DNA of 64,000 nucleotides from Streptosporangium sp040640155 (GTDB taxonomy: Bacteria > Actinomycetota > Actinomycetes > Streptosporangiales > Streptosporangiaceae): assembly GCF_040640155.1 (NCBI RefSeq), contig NZ_JBFABE010000024.1, positions 40,099 to 104,098 on the forward strand. The letters are read 5' to 3'. Positions within the stretch are counted from its first letter, which is position 1, and each line of letters opens with the position of its first letter. The translations under genes and the position numbers were made by a program. Under the pieces are notes generated by a model. It was not told where the DNA came from, searched no databases, and saw only the letters and a list, made by a program, of their open reading frames with translations. Below, piece by piece: positions 57,745 to 64,000 of the stretch.

Positions 57745-57896
57745 CCACGGCCGGGCGGGTGACCTCGGCCGGGCGCCGATCCCGGCCGGGCGCCGACCGC
57801 GGCCGAGCGCCGACCACGCTCGATCGGTGACTCGGCCGATCGTTGACCTCGGTCGATCGTTGACCTCGGCCCGGCGCCGGCCGGTGGCCGGGCGCC
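57743..57896. repeat. 17-base degenerate tandem repeat between convergent genes
   Basis: About nine units, for example GACCTCGGCCGGGCGCC, GATCCCGGCCGGGCGCC, GACCGCGGCCGAGCGCC and GACCTCGGTCGATCGTT, sit head to tail with units of 16-18 bases. They fill the gap between the serine hydrolase (+) and the PBP (-). No ORF or hairpin terminator is obvious. Confidence 0.8.
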
Positions 57897-57902
57897 GGTG
57901 GT

Positions 57903-60314
57903 TCAGCGGTCGCGGTTGCGCCACCACGCCGGGGCGCGCTCGGCCGGGCGGGCGCCGGGCCCGCCCCGCGCGCGACGGCCGCCGTACCCCCGGGGCTCCC
58001 GGTACGCCCACGGCTCCCGGTAGCCCCGGGGTTCCCCGTACCCGCGGGGTTCCCCGTATCCCCGCGGCGACCGGTAGGCCCGGTGACCGTAGGCGTCCGG
58101 GCCGCCCCGGGTGCGGTAGCCGCGGTGACCCCGCCGGTAGCCGGGCGCGCCGGCGTTGCGGCGCTCGCCGTCCCGCCCGGCCTCGCGCTCGGCCGCCAGG
58201 GCCTCGGCCATCCCGGGGGTGAAACCGCCGCCGAAGCGGCCCATGTCGGGACGGTGGAACGAGGTCTCGGAGGTCCCCTCCAGCGCCGCCGACATCGACG
58301 CGACCCAGATCGGCCCCGGCAGGGAGGCGCCCTGGACCGAGCCGTAGTACTCGCCGCCGATCTCGACGTCGCGCAGCGGGTAGCGGTAGGAACCGCGGAT
58401 GTCGCCCACGCTGACCGCCGCGGCCAGGTCCGGGGTGTAGCCGGCGAACCAGGCCGAGGTGTAGCCGTTGTTCGTCCCGGTCTTGCCGGCGGCCGGGCGG
58501 CCGATGCCCTGGCCGGTCATGGTGCCCTTGGTGAACACCCCCGACAGCAGGTGGTTGACCGCGTCGGCCACGGCCCGCTCGATCGCCTGCGCGCAGCTCG
58601 GCGGGACGCGCAGGCGCTCGCCGTCCCGCTCGACGATCTCGACGATCGCCATCGGGCGGCAGTAGCGGCCCCGCGCGCCGAACGCGGCGAACGAGGCGGC
58701 CACGGTCACCGGGTCCATCTCGTTCACGCCCAGGGTGAAGGTCGGCACCTCCCGCAGCGGGGCGCCGTCGGCGCGGACGATCCCCAGCGCCCGCGCGGTC
58801 CGCACCACCGGGCACAGGCCCATCCGCTGCTCCAGCATCATGTAGAAGACGTTCACCGACTTCCAGGTGCCGGTGGACAGGCTCTGCGGGCCGCCCTTGC
58901 CCTCCCCGCTCGCGTTGAAGATCTTCGCGCGCGGGTCGTTGACCCTGCGGCCGGCGCAGTCGGTGAAGCCCCTGTCGGGCACGAAGCTGCCGGGCGTCCT
59001 GAAGCCCTGGTCGAACCGCCAGCCCCGCGCCAGCGCGGTCGCCAGCGTGAACACCTTGAACGTCGACCCCGCCTGGAAGCCCTGCCCGCCGCCGTGCGCG
59101 GTGTCGGCGGGCAGGTTGTAGGTGGTGCGGGGGCCGATGGCGGAACGGCCGTCGCCGCCGGCGTTGCGGCCGTACCTCTTGCTGGCGGCCATGGCCCTGA
59201 TGCGGCCGGTGCCCGGCTCGACCATGGCCTCGGCGGCGACCTCGGTGTCGCGGGCGGAGACCCGCGCGGAGACGGCGCGCTCGGCGGCGCGCTGGACCTT
59301 CGGCGCGAGCGTGGTGCGCAGCACGATGCCGCCCCTGGCCAGGCGGCGCTCGCGATCCGCGCGGGTGTGACCGAAGACGGGGTTGGTCAGCAGCTCCCGG
59401 TGCACGTACAGGCAGAAGTAGGGGTAGTCGCTCCCGTTGCAGCCGCCCGGCTCGGGCCGCAGGCGGATGGCCAGCGGCTTCCTCGCCGCCGCCTCGGCCT
59501 GGGCGCGGGAGACGTAGGAAAGCTGCGCCATCCGTTCCAGCACGAGGTCGCGGCGCTCACGCAGCCGCTCGCGCCGCCTGGCGTCCAGCGAGGGGTCGGT
59601 GGCGTACGGCGTGCGGACCGCGCCGGCCAGCGTCGCCGCCTGCGGCAGGGTCAGCCGGGCGGCCGGCACCGAGAAGAACCGCTGCGCGGCGGCCTCCACC
59701 CCGAAGGCGCCCGCGCCGAAGTAGGCGATGTTGAGGTAGCGCTCCAGGATCTCGGCCTTGGTGTACCGGCGTTCCATGGCCAGCGCGTACCGCAGCTCGG
59801 TGATCTTGCGTTGGATGTTGGGCGCGCGGGCCTGGGCGCGTTCGGCCTCGCTCTCGGCGTTCTCGACCAGGATGTTCTTCACGAGCTGCTGGGTGAGCGA
59901 GGAGCCGCCCTGGCGCACCCCGCCCGCCTGGGTGTTGGTCACCAGGGCGCGCAGGGTGCCCTTGACGTCCAGGCCGGCGTGCTCGTAGAAGCGCGAATCC
60001 TCGATCGCCACGATCGCCTGCCGCATGACCGGGGCGATCCGCTCCAGCGGCACCACCGTCCGGTTCTGCGTGTAGAACTGGGCGAACCGCTTGCCGTTCC
60101 TGTCCAGCAGCACGGTGCGCTGGGCGAGCGGGTTCTCGCGGGGGCCGTCCGGCAGGTCGACGAGGGTCCGGCTGACCGTGTTGACGCCCACCCCGGCCGT
60201 GCCGACCAGCGGCAGCGCCGCCAGCGCGGCCAGCAGCCCGCCCAGCACGCCGCACGCCGCCAGGCCGCGCAGGCAGGCGGCGAGGTCGCGTCTCGGCTCC
60301 GGGCGGGGTGTCAC
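57903..60314 (-). CDS. bifunctional (class A) penicillin-binding protein
   Basis: 803 residues. A short cytoplasmic tail and one membrane helix (about 17-45) are followed by the GT51 glycosyltransferase with AIEDSRFYEHAGLD (catalytic Glu), GGSSLTQQLVKN and RYLNIAYFGAGAFGVEAA, then the transpeptidase with GSTFK (SxxK), SVN and KTGT. It polymerises and cross-links peptidoglycan. The last ~110 residues are rich in Gly, Tyr, Arg and Pro with RGYGEP/RGYREP repeats. GTG 60314 lies directly after TACTAT (60322-60317). It follows murA in the same direction by 52 bases. Confidence 0.95.
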   Translation of the reverse strand: MTPRPEPRRDLAACLRGLAACGVLGGLLAALAALPLVGTAGVGVNTVSRTLVDLPDGPRENPLAQRTVLLDRNGKRFAQFYTQNRTVVPLERIAPVMRQAIVAIEDSRFYEHAGLDVKGTLRALVTNTQAGGVRQGGSSLTQQLVKNILVENAESEAERAQARAPNIQRKITELRYALAMERRYTKAEILERYLNIAYFGAGAFGVEAAAQRFFSVPAARLTLPQAATLAGAVRTPYATDPSLDARRRERLRERRDLVLERMAQLSYVSRAQAEAAARKPLAIRLRPEPGGCNGSDYPYFCLYVHRELLTNPVFGHTRADRERRLARGGIVLRTTLAPKVQRAAERAVSARVSARDTEVAAEAMVEPGTGRIRAMAASKRYGRNAGGDGRSAIGPRTTYNLPADTAHGGGQGFQAGSTFKVFTLATALARGWRFDQGFRTPGSFVPDRGFTDCAGRRVNDPRAKIFNASGEGKGGPQSLSTGTWKSVNVFYMMLEQRMGLCPVVRTARALGIVRADGAPLREVPTFTLGVNEMDPVTVAASFAAFGARGRYCRPMAIVEIVERDGERLRVPPSCAQAIERAVADAVNHLLSGVFTKGTMTGQGIGRPAAGKTGTNNGYTSAWFAGYTPDLAAAVSVGDIRGSYRYPLRDVEIGGEYYGSVQGASLPGPIWVASMSAALEGTSETSFHRPDMGRFGGGFTPGMAEALAAEREAGRDGERRNAGAPGYRRGHRGYRTRGGPDAYGHRAYRSPRGYGEPRGYGEPRGYREPWAYREPRGYGGRRARGGPGARPAERAPAWWRNRDR

Positions 60315-60316
60315 GC

Positions 60317-60322
60317 ATAGTA
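60317..60322 (-). promoter_or_regulatory. possible -10 box for the class A PBP gene
   Basis: TACTAT on the minus strand ends 2 bases before the GTG. A start 7 bases downstream would fall just inside the gene, so either initiation is a little earlier or a downstream in-frame start is used. The murA promoter may also serve this gene. Confidence 0.35.
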
Positions 60323-60366
60323 ACGTGCGACCGAATGATCACCTACAAACGGCGATCGCCCAATCC

Positions 60367-61683
60367 TTACTGGTTCTGCACCTTTTCTCGACGGATCTTC
60401 AGCCCGAGCGAGGCGAACTGCTCGAACGGCCGGTGGTAGCCCCGCTCGATGTGGTGCACCCCGCGCAGCGTGGAGGTCCCCTCGGCGGCGGCGGCGGCCA
60501 GCACCGCGGAGAACCCGGCGCGGATGTCGGGCAGCGTCACGTCGGCGCCGCTCAGCTTGGACACGCCGCGCACGACCGCCGAGTGCTTGGCGTTGGTGTC
60601 GTGGTAGCGGCAGGCCGGGCCGCCCAGGCACACGTCGAACACCTCGATCTCGCAGCCCATCCTCTGCAGCGCGGGCACGTAGACCAGGCGGTTCTCGAAC
60701 ACCGTCTCGTGCAGCACCGACATGCCCTGGGCCTGGGTGAACAGCACCATCAGCGGCGTCTGCCAGTCGGTCATGAAGCCCGGGTGCGTGTCGGTCTGCA
60801 CCGCCGCCGCCCGCAGCCCGCGCGGCGCCGACGCCGACAGGTAGTCGTCGGTGATGTCGACCTCGGCGCCCATCCGGGCCAGCGTGGTGATCGCGGTGAC
60901 CAGCCGGTCCTGCGGGCAGCCGTGCACCCGCACCTGCCCGCCGGTGATCAGGCCGGCCGCCAGGTAGGAGAACGCCTCGATGCGGTCGCCGTTGAGCCAG
61001 GTGGAGGCGCCGTGCAGCCGCTCCACGCCCTCGATCACGATGCGCCGGTCCGGGCTCAGCTCGATGCGGGCGCCCATCCGCTGCAGGAACAGGGCGAGTT
61101 CCACCACCTCGGGCTCCATCGCCGCGCCCTTGAGCACGGTCTTGCCCTCGGCCAGCACCGCCGACATCAGGATCGTCTCGGTGGCGCCGACGCTGGGGTA
61201 GGGCAGCTCGATCCGGGTGCCGCGCAGCCGCTTGGCCTTGGCGTACACGCCGGTGTCGCTCACCTCGACCTCGGCGCCCATCGCGCGCAGCGCCTCGACG
61301 TGGAAGTCGACCGGGCGGCGGCCGATCGGGTCGCCGCCGACCAGCGGCACGAACGCCTCGCCCGCCAGGTGGAGCAGCGGGCCCAGCATGAGGATCGGGA
61401 TCCGGTTCAGGCCGGTGAACGCCGCGGGGACGTGCGGGTTGATCTGCGCTCCCGGGGCGATGCCGATCTCCCCGGCGGAGATCTCCACGTCGATGCCCAG
61501 GGCCTTGAGCATCTGGGCGGTGATGCCTACCTCGCCCACGTCGGGGGCGTTCTGGATGGTGCTCTCACCGGAGCCGAGCATCGCGGCGACCATGTGCTTG
61601 GAGACGCCGTTCTTGGAACCGCGTACCTCGACGTCACCGCGGAGCGGTCCGGAGGGCTCGATCAGCCATGCCTCTTCGTTCAC
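60367..61683 (-). CDS. murA: UDP-GlcNAc enolpyruvyl transferase MurA (Asp-type)
   Basis: 438 residues, two inside-out alpha/beta barrels. GSKNGVSKHM carries the conserved Lys-Asn (K24 N25), the DIRAGFSA Arg and the TDWQ Asp are present. The active-site loop reads VGGDPIGRRPVD: Asp118 stands where many bacteria have the Cys alkylated by fosfomycin. Such Asp forms are catalytically active and fosfomycin-resistant, as in mycobacteria. It makes the first committed precursor of peptidoglycan. GTG 61683 follows TACTCT by six bases. A second MurA paralogue elsewhere is possible. Confidence 0.93.
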   Translation of the reverse strand: MNEEAWLIEPSGPLRGDVEVRGSKNGVSKHMVAAMLGSGESTIQNAPDVGEVGITAQMLKALGIDVEISAGEIGIAPGAQINPHVPAAFTGLNRIPILMLGPLLHLAGEAFVPLVGGDPIGRRPVDFHVEALRAMGAEVEVSDTGVYAKAKRLRGTRIELPYPSVGATETILMSAVLAEGKTVLKGAAMEPEVVELALFLQRMGARIELSPDRRIVIEGVERLHGASTWLNGDRIEAFSYLAAGLITGGQVRVHGCPQDRLVTAITTLARMGAEVDITDDYLSASAPRGLRAAAVQTDTHPGFMTDWQTPLMVLFTQAQGMSVLHETVFENRLVYVPALQRMGCEIEVFDVCLGGPACRYHDTNAKHSAVVRGVSKLSGADVTLPDIRAGFSAVLAAAAAEGTSTLRGVHHIERGYHRPFEQFASLGLKIRREKVQNQ

Positions 61684-61689
61684 CCCGCC

Positions 61690-61695
61690 AGAGTA
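61690..61695 (-). promoter_or_regulatory. murA: murA -10 box, leaderless start
   Basis: TACTCT on the minus strand, six bases before the GTG, matches the geometry at dinB and murE. There is no ribosome binding site. No clear -35 is seen. Confidence 0.5.
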
Positions 61696-61779
61696 ACGGG
61701 GTTCGCATCACGCGCTCGGGTGGCACCGGGCGGACGGGTGGGTAACATCGGGCACATCGGCACAGAGGGTGAGGGAGCC

Positions 61780-62331
61780 ATGGTGCGCGACGTGCGCGAC
61801 TTCGTGATCACCGTGCTGGCGATCGCCGTCGCCGGGGTCCTCGCCGGGCCGCTGTGGTCGCTGGCCGCTCCGCGCCCCCCCTACGTCGTGACGCGGGAGG
61901 GGCCGCTGCTGGCCGATCCCTCCACGCAGGCGCTGATCGCCGCCGACGGGTGGTTCGCGGTGATCACCGGAGGGCTCGGGCTGGTCTGCGGGGCCGTCGG
62001 CCACGCCGTGTCGCGGCGCGGCCGCCCGGTGCCGGTGGTGCTGGGCCTGGCGGCGGGCGGGCTGCTGGGCGCGCACCTCGCGCTGACGGTGGGGCAGGCG
62101 GTCAACCTGGGCGCGGCGAGCGTCACCGCCTCCGCGGCGTCCGCCTCGCTGGTCGCCGGCCCGCTGGAGCTGACCGCCAGGGGCGTGCTGTACGTGTGGC
62201 CGACCCTGGCCGCGGGGGTGTTCTTCGGCCTGGAGGCCGTCGCGGGCTACCGCGAGTCCCCGCTGCGCCGCCCCTTCGGCGGGGACGACCCCTACGCGCC
62301 TCGGTCGTCGTACGACATCAGCGACCGGTAG
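61780..62331 (+). CDS. DUF2567-like membrane protein
   Basis: 183 residues, four membrane segments (FVITVLAIAVAGVLAGPLW; WFAVITGGLGLVCGAVG; VVLGLAAGGLLGAHLALTVG; VWPTLAAGVFFGLEAVAG) and a short polar tail with DPYAPRSSYD. The PRPPYVV...DGWFAVIT region is typical of a small actinobacterial membrane family. Function unknown. ATG with GAGGGAG upstream; TAACAT (61743-61748) may be the -10 box. It is divergent from murA. Confidence 0.75.
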   Translation: MVRDVRDFVITVLAIAVAGVLAGPLWSLAAPRPPYVVTREGPLLADPSTQALIAADGWFAVITGGLGLVCGAVGHAVSRRGRPVPVVLGLAAGGLLGAHLALTVGQAVNLGAASVTASAASASLVAGPLELTARGVLYVWPTLAAGVFFGLEAVAGYRESPLRRPFGGDDPYAPRSSYDISDR

Positions 62332-62422
62332 GGCGGCGCCGGCGGGGGGCGCCGGTGTGATCGCGCGGCCGATGGCGGGGCCGCCGGCGCGGGTGGCGGG
62401 GCCGGCGGGACGGGTGGCGGCG

Positions 62423-63811
62423 TCAGCGTGGCGGGCGGCGCGAGCCGTGGCCGGTGGCCCGCTCGAACGCGTGGGCCAGCCGCAGCACCGCCATGTCCGC
62501 GAAGGGGCGCCCGACGATCTGCACCCCCACCGGCAGCCCGTCCGGGGTGAACCCGCACGGCACCGACGCCGCCGGGGCGTGCAGCACGCTGATCCAGTAG
62601 GCCGAGCGCATCCACGCCAGGTAGTCGGGGAGCCTCTCGCCGTTGATCTCCGAGACGTACGGCGCGTCCACCGGGAACGGCGGCGCCTGGCTGACCGGGG
62701 CGACGAGGAAGTCGTAGGTGTCGAAGAAGTCGTCCATCCGGCGGTAGAGCCCGCTGCGCAGCCGCTCCGCGCGGGCCAGGTCCGCCCCGGTCACCTCGAG
62801 GCCCCGGTCGACGTTCCAGCGGACGTTCGCCCCCAGGCTCTCGCGCGGCAGGTCGCCGTAGGACAGGGCGTAGTACCAGGCGCGGTAGATCCGGAACGCG
62901 TCCTCGGCGTCGGACAGGTCCACGTCCACCCGCTCCACCCGGGCGCCCAGCGCGGCGAGCACGGCGGGGGCGTCCGCGGTGACCTGGGCCGTCCCGGCGT
63001 CGATCGGCAGCCCGCCCAGGTCCGGGCTCCAGGCCACCCGGATCCCGGTCAGGTCCATCTCCAGCGGTGCGGTGAACACGTCGCCGCCCTCGGTGATCGA
63101 CAGGGGGGAGGCGGCGTCGAACCCGGCGACCACGCTCATCAGCAGCGCCAGGTCCTCGGCGGTACGGGCCATCGGCCCCGGCACGCCGAGGGTGAACCAG
63201 GCCGCCGCGGCCGACGGCGCGGGCACCCGGCCGGGCGTGGGCCGCAGCCCCGCCACGTTGCAGAAGGAGGCCGGGTTGCGCAGCGAGCCGCCCATGTCCG
63301 AGCCGTCGGCCAGCGCCACCATGCCGGTCGCCAGCGCGGCGGCGGCCCCCCCGCTGCTGCCCCCGGCCGACCTGGACGGGTCGTAGGGGTTGCGGGTGGC
63401 GCCGAAGATCTCGTTCACCGTGTGCGAGCCGGTGCCGAACTCGGGGGTGTTGGTCTTGCCCACCGTGATCGCCCCGGCCTCGCGCATCCGCCGCACGATC
63501 GGCGCGTCGGCGCCGGGCACGTGGTCGGCGAAGAGCGGCGAGCCGTACGTGGTGCGGATCCCCGCGGTGTCGGTCAGGTCCTTGTGCGCGACCGGCAGCC
63601 CGTGCAGCGGCCCACGCCACCGGCCGCGGGCCAGGTCCCGGTCGGCCTCCTCTGCCTCCCGCCTGGCGCGGTCGGCCACCAGCGTGACGATCGCGTTGAT
63701 CTCCGGGTTGACCTCCTCGATCCGCCGCAGGTGCGCGTCGAGCAACTCGACCGCGCTGACCTGCCCGGACCGCAGGAGCCGGGTCATCTCGGTAGCGGTC
63801 AGGTAGTGCAT
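62423..63811 (-). CDS. amidase signature family hydrolase
   Basis: 462 residues. The Ser-cisSer-Lys catalytic triad is visible: Lys in PVAHKDLTDTAG, Ser in AGGSSGGAAAALATG and the nucleophile in DMGGSLRNPASFCN. The family includes GatA, amidases and aryl acylamidases; there are no GatB/GatC genes nearby, so a metabolic amidase is likelier. The start at ATG 63811 with GGGGGA upstream gives the usual N-terminus (HYLTATEMTRLLRSGQVSAVELL). Bases 63812-64000 upstream show no gene. Confidence 0.92.
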   Translation of the reverse strand: MHYLTATEMTRLLRSGQVSAVELLDAHLRRIEEVNPEINAIVTLVADRARREAEEADRDLARGRWRGPLHGLPVAHKDLTDTAGIRTTYGSPLFADHVPGADAPIVRRMREAGAITVGKTNTPEFGTGSHTVNEIFGATRNPYDPSRSAGGSSGGAAAALATGMVALADGSDMGGSLRNPASFCNVAGLRPTPGRVPAPSAAAAWFTLGVPGPMARTAEDLALLMSVVAGFDAASPLSITEGGDVFTAPLEMDLTGIRVAWSPDLGGLPIDAGTAQVTADAPAVLAALGARVERVDVDLSDAEDAFRIYRAWYYALSYGDLPRESLGANVRWNVDRGLEVTGADLARAERLRSGLYRRMDDFFDTYDFLVAPVSQAPPFPVDAPYVSEINGERLPDYLAWMRSAYWISVLHAPAASVPCGFTPDGLPVGVQIVGRPFADMAVLRLAHAFERATGHGSRRPPR

Positions 63812-64000
63812 CTGTCCCCCGATCGGATACGGCCGTCGCGGACGAGTCTGGCCGATCGGCGGGGTGGGGCGCGTCGTCAACCTTCGACAGCGGGACCGGC
63901 ACGGCGCTGGGGAAACGTCACCGATCTCGCGGCGCCGTGGTCGCGGGCAGCCTCCTTGCCGCACCCGAGGCACCGCTTTTCTCACCGGATGCCCGCTGGG

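Noticed and set aside
1..64000. CRISPR array, prophage, insertion sequence, tRNA or rRNA genes
   Set aside because: No spaced palindromic repeats, transposase or integrase motifs, terminal inverted repeats, or recognisable tRNA cloverleaf or rRNA sequence seen on either strand.

Overview
The window is very GC-rich chromosomal DNA from a filamentous actinomycete. Gene order and content best fit the Streptosporangiaceae (inferred; no rRNA or other taxonomic marker is present). The core is an unusually complete division and cell-wall (dcw) cluster, flanked by housekeeping genes, three receptor-like Ser/Thr kinases and further peptidoglycan genes. I see no prophage, insertion sequence, CRISPR array, tRNA or rRNA.

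Layout. 1-3.5 kb: the end of an XdhC-like gene with a MocA-like cytidylyltransferase, a membrane EEP-family hydrolase and an F420-type LLM oxidoreductase. 3.6-8.5 kb: an M24 peptidase, efp and nusB, a methyltransferase, dinB with a LexA-like operator, and a DUF3040 protein. 8.8-13.6 kb (minus): a MoxR / DUF58 / TgpA-transglutaminase operon. 14.0-34.0 kb (plus): mraZ, rsmH, ftsL, ftsI, murE, murF, mraY, murD, ftsW, murG, murC, ftsQ, ftsZ, yggS, sepF, yggT, divIVA, mostly joined by 4-base ATGA or GTGA overlaps. 34.1-36.4 kb: a 768-residue membrane protein with two copies of an HxxxC...CxxC module. 36.6-40.1 kb (minus): ileS behind a T-box leader. 40.2-42.2 kb: a DksA/TraR-type zinc-finger protein, lspA and an RluA-type pseudouridine synthase. 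42.5-50.9 kb (minus): three Ser/Thr kinases around an AraC regulator and azlCD. 51.2-56.1 kb: a chorismate mutase fused to a degenerate DAHP-synthase-like domain, then dnaE. 56.3-64 kb: a serine hydrolase, a class A penicillin-binding protein, murA, a DUF2567 protein and an amidase.

How the genes work together. MurA, MurC-F, MraY and MurG make lipid II. FtsW with FtsI, and the class A PBP, polymerise and cross-link it. FtsZ, SepF, FtsQ and FtsL build the septum, and DivIVA directs polar growth. MraZ probably represses its own operon through four GTGG repeats spaced exactly 10 bases apart over the mraZ promoter.

Points of interest. Short in-frame repeats have expanded inside many of these genes (ftsI, ftsW, ftsZ, the PBP tail, and a small ORF between mraY and murD). 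ftsI holds a 99-base assembly gap in a 36-base repeat, and the reading frame does not continue across it. Several genes have a -10 box six or seven bases before the start codon, as expected of leaderless mRNAs. The last ~190 bases (63812-64000) show no gene.
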